Shown: in pieces, positions 1-4,743 of the stretch | Numbering within the stretch: the stretch's first letter is position 1 | Layout: every line of letters starts with the position of its first letter | Assembly: GCA_002493945.1 (NCBI GenBank) | Contig: DLAL01000056.1 | Location: forward strand, 1-6,393 | Origin: Porphyromonadaceae bacterium UBA7048 | Lineage (GTDB): Bacteria; Bacteroidota; Bacteroidia; Bacteroidales; Muribaculaceae | Length of the DNA stretch: 6,393 nt | Reading direction: 5' to 3' | Translations under genes and position numbers: made by a program | Notes under the pieces: model-generated | What the model was told of the DNA's origin: nothing | The model's input: the letters and a program-made list of their open reading frames with translations, nothing else | The model's database searches: none

Positions 1-21
1 CAAGCCGCGATAGAGGACTAA
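1..21 (+). CDS. 3' end of an upstream gene (partial)
   Basis: The window opens in a reading frame that gives QAAIED and then TAA at 19-21. The gene begins outside the window, so its identity cannot be read. That it is coding is supported by the fact that the same six residues plus stop recur in the same frame at 127-147 with four synonymous third-base differences and no amino-acid change. Six codons alone would not be convincing without that match. Confidence 0.5.
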   Translation, partial: QAAIED

Positions 22-72
22 AACTGTGTCGAAAGGCAAAGTTTAACCTCGAAGCCAAAATTTGTTTAGATT

Positions 73-147
73 ATGTTTAGAACAATTTTACAACATAAAG
101 AATATCAAACAAATAGGGCAGTGGCCCAGGCTGCTATCGAGGACTAA
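73..147 (+). CDS. 24-codon small ORF ending in the same tail as the upstream gene
   Basis: ATG at 73 opens a 24-residue frame (MFRTILQHKEYQ..., then TNRAVAQAAIED) closed by TAA at 145-147; an in-frame TAG at 67-69 prevents a longer reading. Its last six residues repeat the end of the upstream gene (1-21), with only synonymous changes (CAA/CAG, GCC/GCT, GCG/GCT, ATA/ATC). It could be a real small protein, a paralogue worn down to its 3' end, or a remnant of a tandem duplication or of integration at a gene end. No ribosome-binding site is obvious, which is common in Bacteroidota. I do not recognise the family and propose no function. It lies 27 bases before the terminator that precedes fic. Confidence 0.35.
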   Translation: MFRTILQHKEYQTNRAVAQAAIED

Positions 148-173
148 TCCCGTAGTCCAAGAATAATCAATAT

Positions 174-211
174 AAAGGTCGGGATTCCATTGCGGAATCC
201 CGGCCTTTCTT
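174..211 (+). terminator. Intrinsic terminator before fic
   Basis: A 15-bp stem (174-188 with 194-208, one G-U pair at 179/203) encloses a 5-base loop ATTGC, and the 3' arm ends in CCTTTCTT. The stem is GC-rich in the middle and flanked by A and T runs, as expected of a rho-independent terminator for the gene or genes reading in from the left. fic starts only 13 bases after it, so fic needs read-through, a promoter that I cannot identify clearly, or transcription starting within the hairpin region. Confidence 0.8.
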
Positions 212-223
212 AATATTTCTGAC

Positions 224-775
224 ATGACTCAAAACGAGATTGACAAGTTAAGTATTGCCAAAGCGAAAGAACTTTTCGCTTCCGGCAAAGTATATGAAAT
301 TGAGGTCGGAACTACGGCCGGGCTCCGAGCGATTCATCGTGCCTTGTTTGACGGTCTTTATCCTGTTGCCGGAGACGTACGTAAATTGAATATCTCCAAG
401 GGAGGTTTCCGGTTTGTCAATTCTCTCTATCTTGTTCCGGCTCTTGAAGCCATTGAAAAAATGCCGGAGTCAACTTTTGAGGAAATCATTGCCAAATATG
501 TAGAGATGAATATCGTACATCCGTTCATGGAAGGCAACGGACGTGCCACACGCATATGGCTCGACATGATGCTTCGCCGCTCGCTTGGTAAAGTCGTAGA
601 CTGGTGCAAAATCACTCGAGAAGCCTACATGCAGGCGATGGAACGCTCGCCAATCAATGATCTCGAACTTCGCTTTCTGCTCCAAAATGCCCTGACTGCT
701 GAAACCGATGACCGGGACGTAATCTTCCACGGCATTGACCAGTCATACTATTACGAAGGCTATAGTCCGGAATGA
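224..775 (+). CDS. fic: Class III Fic-domain protein adenylyltransferase
   Basis: 183 residues, the usual length of single-domain class III Fic enzymes such as Neisseria meningitidis NmFic, which it resembles along its whole length. Fic proteins transfer AMP from ATP to a hydroxyl side chain of a target; for NmFic, DNA gyrase GyrB is a reported target. The core motif HPFMEGNGR is complete at residues 99-107: catalytic His99, Glu103 for metal, and the anion-binding GNGR. The target-docking flap region lies around residues 57-68 (NISKGGFRF). Near the C-terminus Ser174-x3-Glu178-Gly179 (SYYYEG) matches the class III inhibitory helix motif [S/T]xxxE[G/N], so the enzyme should be held off in cis and need no separate antitoxin. 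The start fits: NmFic also begins about 28 residues before the IEVGTTAGL block. Its composition is clearly more AT-rich than its neighbours, suggesting later arrival. It converges on rtcB with 9 bp between stops. Confidence 0.95.
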   Translation: MTQNEIDKLSIAKAKELFASGKVYEIEVGTTAGLRAIHRALFDGLYPVAGDVRKLNISKGGFRFVNSLYLVPALEAIEKMPESTFEEIIAKYVEMNIVHPFMEGNGRATRIWLDMMLRRSLGKVVDWCKITREAYMQAMERSPINDLELRFLLQNALTAETDDRDVIFHGIDQSYYYEGYSPE

Positions 776-784
776 GTATTGTTT

Positions 785-2038
785 TTACGACGCCTTGAAG
801 TTGAAGATGGGGCGGATGATCGAGTCGATGGTGACCGTATCGGCGATGTTGGCGATGATTTCGTCAGCAGGCTTGTAGACCATCGGGGATTCGTCGCGCG
901 TATACTCGTTGACCGATTCGGAGTAGATGCCCTGCATGGATGCCTCGAAGTCGGCCATGGTGATGCGCTCGTATGCCTGAGTGCGGCTCAGCACACGTCC
1001 GGCTCCGTGAGGTGCCGAGCAGTTCCAGTCGGAGTTGCCCTTGCCTGTGCAGAGAAGCGAGCCGTCGCGCATGTTCAGCGGAATGATGCAGCGCTCTCCG
1101 AGGGCTGCCGAGATGGAGCCTTTGCGGATGATGTTGTCGTCGCTGATGTAGTTGTGGACGGACTCGAACTCTTCGGCCGGCTGCACTCGGGGGAAGAAGC
1201 GGAGGAGCAGCATGGCGATGAGACGGCGGTTCAGCACGGCCCAGCGCTGGCAGAGGCGCATGTCGTGGAGGTAATGCTCGCGGGTCTCACCCTCGACATA
1301 GCACAGGGTGGAGGGGAGCGACGGAGCGGCTGCCGACTGCCTGCGACGCATGCTGCTGATGACACTCTGAAGTTCGGAACGCCGGCCTGCGGCTTTGTAC
1401 TCGTCGATGGTGCGTCGGATGGCGGCCTCGAAGTCGTCGGCTCCTTCCGTAAGATGTCTCACGGCTTTGGCCTGATATATGTCGGCCACCTGCTTGCCTA
1501 GGTTGCGCGAACCTGTGTGGATGACCAGATACACTGAGCCTTCGTCATCGCGGTCCAGCTCGATGAAGTGGTTTCCGCCTCCGAGCGAGCCTATGGCCTT
1601 GTTGATTCGTCCGCTGTCCTTGAGGTCGCGGTAGCAGTGCAACTCCGTCACCAGACGCTTGGCCTCGCGGTAGATGTCCATCTCTTCGCCTGCGAGCGGC
1701 CTGAATCCGAGACGGTCCTCGCGCACTGTCATGCCCGAGGGCACGTTGGCGCGGATGTGCTCGTGGAAGGCATGGAAGTCGATGTCGGTGAGCCGGCCGA
1801 GCCTGATGACGCGCATGCCGCAGCCTATGTCGACACCTACGATGTTCGGGATGACCTTGTCGCCCAGATCGCCGGTGAATCCGATGACGCAGCCTGCGCC
1901 GGCATGTACGTCGGGCATGATGCGTATCTTCTTGTCGGAGAATACGTCGATTGAGAGCAATGTCATGATCTGGTCGAGCGCTGACTGCTCGATGTTGTCG
2001 GTGAATATCTTCACGTTGTGGCCTTCTATGGTTCTCAT
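785..2038 (-). CDS. rtcB: RtcB-family RNA ligase (3'-phosphate / 5'-OH)
   Basis: 417 residues, full length for bacterial RtcB (about 400). RtcB seals RNA 2',3'-cyclic-phosphate or 3'-phosphate ends to 5'-OH ends using GTP and Mn2+, through a histidine-GMP intermediate; in bacteria it acts in tRNA or rRNA repair. Signature residues are all present: Asp43 and His45 (MPDVHAGAG), Cys73 (GVDIGCGM), His157 (GGGNHF), His174 (HTGSRNLG) and His295 (VHNYI) as metal ligands, and the guanylylated His344 in SAPHGAGR (343-348). The N-terminus (VKIFTDNIE...) is that of the shorter RtcB type seen in Firmicutes and Bacteroidota rather than E. coli RtcB. A basic, low-complexity stretch near 229-243 is slightly longer than I expect. 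It is downstream of, and in the same direction as, a WYL regulator, across a 119-bp gap with a promoter and dyads. No rtcA, archease or prfH is in view. Confidence 0.95.
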   Translation of the reverse strand: MRTIEGHNVKIFTDNIEQSALDQIMTLLSIDVFSDKKIRIMPDVHAGAGCVIGFTGDLGDKVIPNIVGVDIGCGMRVIRLGRLTDIDFHAFHEHIRANVPSGMTVREDRLGFRPLAGEEMDIYREAKRLVTELHCYRDLKDSGRINKAIGSLGGGNHFIELDRDDEGSVYLVIHTGSRNLGKQVADIYQAKAVRHLTEGADDFEAAIRRTIDEYKAAGRRSELQSVISSMRRRQSAAAPSLPSTLCYVEGETREHYLHDMRLCQRWAVLNRRLIAMLLLRFFPRVQPAEEFESVHNYISDDNIIRKGSISAALGERCIIPLNMRDGSLLCTGKGNSDWNCSAPHGAGRVLSRTQAYERITMADFEASMQGIYSESVNEYTRDESPMVYKPADEIIANIADTVTIDSIIRPIFNFKAS

Positions 2039-2060
2039 ATTCCGTGTTGTTTTGTGATTT

Positions 2061-2103
2061 CGACTGCAAAGTAATACAGTCGGTGCGCAATTATTCTGCG
2101 CAC
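2061..2103. promoter_or_regulatory. Two abutting dyads over the rtcB promoter (candidate operators)
   Basis: The first dyad is CGACTG-N10-CAGTCG (2061-2066 with 2077-2082); the second is GTGCGCA-N7-TGCGCAC (2083-2089 with 2097-2103). Both have perfect arms and they touch without a gap. Their centres are about 21.5 bp apart, close to two helical turns, so proteins bound to both would face the same side. Relative to the predicted rtcB start near 2063, the second dyad covers about -20 to -40 and the first covers the -7 box. The likely binder is the WYL protein encoded just upstream, but that is inference. Confidence 0.55.
2067..2074 (-). promoter_or_regulatory. Probable -7 element for rtcB
   Basis: On the - strand the bases read TTACTTTG followed by CAG, one mismatch from the Bacteroidota -7 consensus TAnnTTTG. 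No well-spaced -33 TTG is present: the nearest TTG (2090-2088) leaves only 13 bases. A weak -33 box fits a promoter that needs an activator. An A-rich tract on the - strand (about 2126-2110) lies further upstream and could act as an UP-like element. The implied 5' leader is about 25 bases. Confidence 0.4.
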
Positions 2104-2157
2104 TTACGGATTATTTTCATTTTTTTCGGTGCACAGGTGCTGAAGGCCGCATTTTAT

Positions 2158-3177
2158 TCAGTCTTGGTAGTACCCGGCTGCCTTGCGGATGCTTCGGGCG
2201 ATTCGTTCGCGGAACTCTGCAGGGGCTATGACTTCGGCGTGGCCGCCGTAGCCGAGGATGAGGCGCTCGAGCTCGTTGTTGACCACCACGCGGAGGGATA
2301 TGATGATGCTGCCGTCCGTGAGCCGCTCTTCGACAGTCTGTGACCTGTGGAAGGGCTTCGACTCGACGTACGGCGCCTGCTGGCGGTCGATGCGTATGAC
2401 CACACGGCGCGGCTTGTCGCCTATCTGCCTGGTCACGCCTATGGTGTCATCGAAGAAATGAGCCGGGTCGAAGTCGACGCACTTTCTGAACGGGGTGCGG
2501 TCGGCCTCCACGGCGTGTATGCGGTCGAGGGCGAAGATGTTGACCTGCGGGGCGCGGTTCGTGGCTTTCTCGCCGATGAGGAACCATCGGTTGCGGTACT
2601 CTTTCAGCAGATAGGGGTAGACGGTCAGCGTCTCGGGCTGCCGCGCCTTGAACGACTGATACTCGATGGCGATGGTCTGCCGCCTGCGCACGGCTTCGTA
2701 GATGACGCCGATGAACTGCGTGCCGCGGTAGCCCGGCACATACTCCATGTCCATGGCCGGAGCCTCCGAGCCGGTGTGGCGCGATATCTGCTCGTTGAGC
2801 TTGCTGATGGTGTCGATCGACGAAGCGAGCTGCGGAAATCCCTGAAGCTGTCGCAGGATGTCGAGGGCGGAGTTGAGGGCGTCGAGCCCTTCGTCGTTCA
2901 GGGGCAGATGGGTGATGCTGAAGTCCGGGTCCTCGTACTCGTAGTACTTGTTGTCGCGCACCACTATCGGGGCGTTGTAGCCCAGACGGTCGCTTCGCAT
3001 GAGAGCCAGGTCGTTCTGGAACGTCCGGCGGCTCACGGGAGTGCTGCGGCCTTCGTACTCCGCCAGCGCGTCGGTGCAGGCGTCGATGAGGTCGTTGATG
3101 GTCCATCGCCGGTAATGGTTCTGGAGGCAACGGTCAATGGTGGATATGCGGATGAGTGTGGCGCGGTTCAGTGGCAT
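2158..3177 (-). CDS. WYL-domain transcriptional regulator, HTH-WYL-WCX
   Basis: 339 residues with the usual three-part layout of YafY-type WYL regulators. An N-terminal winged helix-turn-helix occupies about residues 1-82 (IDRCLQNHYRRWTINDLI, then VSRRTFQNDLALMRSDRLGY as the recognition and wing part). A linker follows to about 150. The WYL domain spans about 152-225, with YPYLLKEYRNRWFLIGE at 187-203 carrying the motif as Trp198-Phe199-Leu200, a conservative Tyr-to-Phe change, and LDRI at 217-220. A C-terminal WCX domain lies at about 256-338. WYL domains bind ligands, in several cases nucleic acids or nucleotides, and control DNA binding; many regulate DNA-damage or defence genes. It is encoded directly upstream of rtcB, so it most likely controls rtcB and perhaps itself. 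Its start lies 26 bp after the stop of an AraC relic, and I see no convincing promoter of its own except the -7 element at 3418-3425. Confidence 0.92.
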   Translation of the reverse strand: MPLNRATLIRISTIDRCLQNHYRRWTINDLIDACTDALAEYEGRSTPVSRRTFQNDLALMRSDRLGYNAPIVVRDNKYYEYEDPDFSITHLPLNDEGLDALNSALDILRQLQGFPQLASSIDTISKLNEQISRHTGSEAPAMDMEYVPGYRGTQFIGVIYEAVRRRQTIAIEYQSFKARQPETLTVYPYLLKEYRNRWFLIGEKATNRAPQVNIFALDRIHAVEADRTPFRKCVDFDPAHFFDDTIGVTRQIGDKPRRVVIRIDRQQAPYVESKPFHRSQTVEERLTDGSIIISLRVVVNNELERLILGYGGHAEVIAPAEFRERIARSIRKAAGYYQD

Positions 3178-3203
3178 GGCTGTTATTAAATAAGGTGTGA
3201 GGA

Positions 3204-3406
3204 CTACTGCACGCTGCGCAGGCGGTACTCTGACGGTGTCATCCCTATGTGACGGCGGAAATAGCGGCCGAGATAGGACGATGACTCGAAGCAGTCCATG
3301 TCGGCTATTTTTTGACCGTCAGTTCTGTGATGGTCAGCAGCGACTTGATTTCCATCATTATCTGGCGGTCGATGATGTCTGATAAGGCTGTCGTTCCATC
3401 TGTTTG
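3204..3406 (-). pseudogene. AraC-family regulator relic, DNA-binding domain only, frameshifted
   Basis: On the - strand the frame from 3406 to about 3309 reads QTDGTTALSDIIDRQIMMEI, then KSLLTITELTVKK, matching the first helix-turn-helix of AraC-type domains. At a run of six A residues (3308-3313) the frame runs into TAG. Adding one base restores IADMDCFESSSYLGRYFRRH, then IGMTPSEYRLRSVQ and a stop at 3204-3206, the standard second helix-turn-helix and GMTPSEYR end of the family. An in-frame TAA at 3407-3409 and the lack of any sensor domain show that the N-terminal part is gone. The intact parent would have been a typical AraC regulator of about 280-300 residues. Its divergent position to an efflux-protein relic suggests it once controlled an RND efflux operon. 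A sequencing slip could explain the frameshift but not the missing N-terminus. Confidence 0.85.
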
Positions 3407-3417
3407 TTATATGACCG

Positions 3418-3425
3418 CAAAATTA
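3418..3425 (-). promoter_or_regulatory. -7 element directed toward the AraC relic and WYL-rtcB
   Basis: TAATTTTG on the - strand is a perfect TAnnTTTG, followed by CGG. No clear -33 TTG sits 19-21 bases upstream. It probably belonged to the AraC gene; today it may supply a transcript that runs through the relic into the WYL regulator about 240 bases further on. Confidence 0.45.
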
Positions 3426-3513
3426 CGTATTTTTGATGAATCCGGCACCGGTCGGTTTCGATAAGTCGCCTTATTGTTTGTTTTAGTGTTCCGCCCGTGC
3501 GGTTAAAGGGGGC

Positions 3514-3521
3514 TAATTTTG
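3514..3521 (+). promoter_or_regulatory. -7 element of the decayed efflux operon
   Basis: TAATTTTG followed by CAC is a perfect TAnnTTTG on the + strand, 26 bases before the ATG at 3548. The same 12-base pattern CTAA[T/A]TTTGCAC occurs before the SIS gene. The -33 region has only TGTT at about 3487-3490, so strength is uncertain. It diverges from the - strand element at 3418-3425, about 90 bp away. Confidence 0.5.
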
Positions 3522-3547
3522 CACCCGAAAAACATCATAGGTGCAAT

Positions 3548-3646
3548 ATGGGACAATTCTTTTCCGACGTCCTCTTCCCTGCCGTCGGTGTTCTTGCGCT
3601 TCTGACGCTGCCCGGCAGCGGCTCGATGTCAGCGGTCGTCAGATAG
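3548..3646 (+). pseudogene. Signal-peptide-like start of a lost gene, probably an efflux operon gene
   Basis: ATG at 3548, just downstream of a good -7 box, opens 32 codons beginning MGQFFSDVLFPAVGVLALLT and ending at TAG 3644-3646. The first 25 residues are hydrophobic like an export signal or lipoprotein signal, but there is no lipobox cysteine (LPGSGS). The frame then overlaps, in a different phase, the C-terminal coding sequence of an outer-membrane efflux protein. The simplest reading is the beginning of the first gene of the operon, such as a membrane-fusion protein, joined by a deletion to the end of the last gene. Which gene the start came from is a guess. Confidence 0.4.
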
Positions 3647-3831
3647 AAGCGCTCGACACCACTGCACGCAGCACCCTACTGCTGATGACCCACAGCTACA
3701 GCGGCAGCTATCTCGAAGTGCTCACGGCGCGCCAGTCGCTCCTGGCCGCCCGTCTGGCCGCCACGGGGCAGACTTTCGACAAGATACAGGGCATCATAAA
3801 ACTGTATCACGCTCTCGGCGGAGGACGGTAG
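3613..3831 (+). pseudogene. C-terminal relic of a TolC/NodT-type outer-membrane efflux protein
   Basis: In this frame the residues RQIEALDTTARSTLLLM, then SGSYLEVLTARQSLLAARLA and IQGIIKLYHALGGGR followed by TAG match the last 65 or so residues of the outer-membrane channel of Bacteroidota RND pumps: the YLEVLTARQ helix and the LYHALGGG end are diagnostic. Intact members have about 450-480 residues with a lipoprotein signal; more than four fifths is missing. An open GTG-initiated frame runs from 3541, but its first 24 or so codons (arginine- and cysteine-rich) are out of phase with the signal-like start at 3548 and resemble no efflux protein, so I do not call it a working gene. Homology may begin slightly before or after 3613. 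A strong terminator follows at 3871. Confidence 0.8.
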
Positions 3832-3870
3832 ACCGAAAAAATTTCTAAGTTTCTTCATTTGCGATGATAG

Positions 3871-3914
3871 GAACCGCGTCTGACTTTATTCTATATGTCA
3901 GACGCGGTTCTTTG
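3871..3914 (+). terminator. Intrinsic terminator after the efflux relic
   Basis: A perfect 14-bp stem GAACCGCGTCTGAC (3871-3884) pairs with 3897-3910 around a 12-base AT-rich loop, followed by TTTG. It is the likely original end of the efflux operon and still insulates the vWA gene from the left. On the - strand no T run follows, so it should act mainly on + transcripts. Confidence 0.8.
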
Positions 3915-3944
3915 TCGCGTCGGATCAGTCGTTACTTAATATTG
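3911..3944 (+). promoter_or_regulatory. Possible promoter for the vWA gene
   Basis: TTTG at 3911-3914 as -33 and TAATATTG at 3937-3944 as -7 (one mismatch to TAnnTTTG) are 22 bases apart, slightly more than usual. The -7 box ends 8 bases before the ATG at 3953, so any leader would be very short. The call rests mainly on the gene being boxed in by terminators on both sides and therefore needing its own promoter here. Confidence 0.3.
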
Positions 3945-3952
3945 AATGAATC

Positions 3953-4603
3953 ATGAAGCAAAGAGTATTCAACCTTATCATCCTTGACGAGAGCGGGTCG
4001 ATGAGCAGCATAGAGCGTCAGGCCATCGATGGTGTGAACGAGACCGTACAGACCATCCGCTTCGCACAGAAGAAGCACCCCGGACAGGAGCACTACGTGA
4101 CGCTGGTGTCGTTTAATTCCGGTCAGGTCAAGACCATCTATGACTGCGTGGAGGCCGACCGCGTGGAGGAGTTCACCGACCGTCAGTATCAGCCTGCATG
4201 CTGCACGCCCCTCTATGACGCTATGGGCAGCGCGCTCACCCGGCTGCGCAAGAATGTCGCCGACAACGACGCCGTCCTGGTGACCGTCATCACCGACGGC
4301 TACGAGAATGACTCCCACGAATATGACGGGCAGTCCATAAAGAAACTCGTGGAGACACTGAAGGGCAAGGGATGGGTCTTCACCTATATCGGAGCCAATC
4401 AGGACGTTCAGGCTGTGGCTTCGGCCATGTCGATAACCAATACGCTGGCGTTCTCTGCGGATGCCGAAGGAACCCGGGTAATGTTCGAGCGCGAGAGCAA
4501 GGCACGTTCGCGCTGGGCCGACCGACTCTCCTTATGCAATGATTTCAGCGCGATGGCCGACGACTATTTCGCCATGGACGACGCCGACGATAAATCCAAA
4601 TAA
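3953..4603 (+). CDS. Stand-alone von Willebrand factor A domain protein, cytoplasmic
   Basis: 216 residues, almost all a single vWA domain of the TerY-like bacterial type. The metal-ion-dependent adhesion site is complete: Asp12-x-Ser14-x-Ser16 (LDESGSM), Thr85 (CCTPLYDAM) and Asp115 (VITDGYEND). Such domains bind divalent metal and a partner protein's acidic residue and usually act as scaffolds or regulators. There is no signal peptide or membrane segment, so it should be cytosolic. A charged helix follows (about 177-196, FERESKARSRWADR), then an acidic tail (DDADDKSK). The start follows directly from the beta strand RVFNLIILDESGS, leaving little room for another. It is flanked by terminators on both sides, so it is transcribed alone. 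No MoxR-type ATPase, phosphatase or kinase that usually partners vWA proteins is in view, so its function is unknown. Confidence 0.9.
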   Translation: MKQRVFNLIILDESGSMSSIERQAIDGVNETVQTIRFAQKKHPGQEHYVTLVSFNSGQVKTIYDCVEADRVEEFTDRQYQPACCTPLYDAMGSALTRLRKNVADNDAVLVTVITDGYENDSHEYDGQSIKKLVETLKGKGWVFTYIGANQDVQAVASAMSITNTLAFSADAEGTRVMFERESKARSRWADRLSLCNDFSAMADDYFAMDDADDKSK

Positions 4604-4651
4604 TCATTCTCCTCTCGCTCTCCCCTATTTCAATCTATACATATGACCCGG

Positions 4652-4693
4652 TAGTCCGGCCCGGCCTCCAAGCGCCGTCCGGACTATTTTTTT
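4652..4693 (+). terminator. Intrinsic terminator after the vWA gene
   Basis: TAGTCCGG (4652-4659) pairs perfectly with CCGGACTA (4679-4686); an inner GGC/GCC pair can extend the stem, and seven T residues follow (4687-4693). This separates the vWA transcript from the SIS-NADAR operon. Confidence 0.85.
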
Positions 4694-4728
4694 CGCCCTG
4701 CGGACGGTCGTGTATCGATAAATTTTTC

Positions 4729-4736
4729 TAAATTTG
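4729..4736 (+). promoter_or_regulatory. -7 element of the SIS-NADAR operon, leaderless or nearly so
   Basis: TAAATTTG, a perfect TAnnTTTG followed by CAC, ends only 7 bases before the ATG at 4744. With the usual distance from the -7 box to the start of transcription, the mRNA would begin at or within a few bases of the start codon. No clear -33 TTG is seen 19-21 bases upstream. No purine-rich ribosome-binding site precedes the ATG, which agrees with a leaderless start. Confidence 0.55.
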
Positions 4737-4743
4737 CACAGAT

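Noticed and set aside
73..147. Small ORF as a Fic antitoxin (FicA/VbhA type)
   Set aside because: Class III Fic proteins carry the inhibitory motif in their own C-terminus, which is intact here, and the 24 residues lack an [S/T]xxxE[G/N] helix.
779..1501. 240-codon open frame on the + strand
   Set aside because: It lies wholly opposite rtcB, which has every catalytic residue. The translation is rich in Val, Asp and Gly as expected of the complement of a GC-rich gene and matches no family.
1545..2090. 181-codon open frame on the - strand overlapping rtcB
   Set aside because: Out-of-phase shadow of rtcB, very rich in Arg and His; no recognisable domain.
2347..3189. 280-codon open frame on the + strand
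   Set aside because: Antisense to the WYL regulator, whose helix-turn-helix, WYL and WCX blocks are clear. Composition is typical of an antisense shadow.
3182..3192. AT-rich palindrome TTATT-A-AATAA between the AraC relic and the WYL gene as an operator
   Set aside because: Short, low-complexity dyads like this arise often by chance in AT-rich spacers; there is no second copy elsewhere in the window.
3197..3382. 61-codon open frame on the + strand
   Set aside because: It overlaps the AraC relic on the opposite strand, where family similarity is strong on both sides of the frameshift.
3541..3612. GTG-initiated extension making the efflux fragment a 96-codon gene
   Set aside because: The added residues are rich in Arg and Cys and unlike an efflux protein, and the better ATG at 3548 is in another frame. 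The open frame here is accidental.
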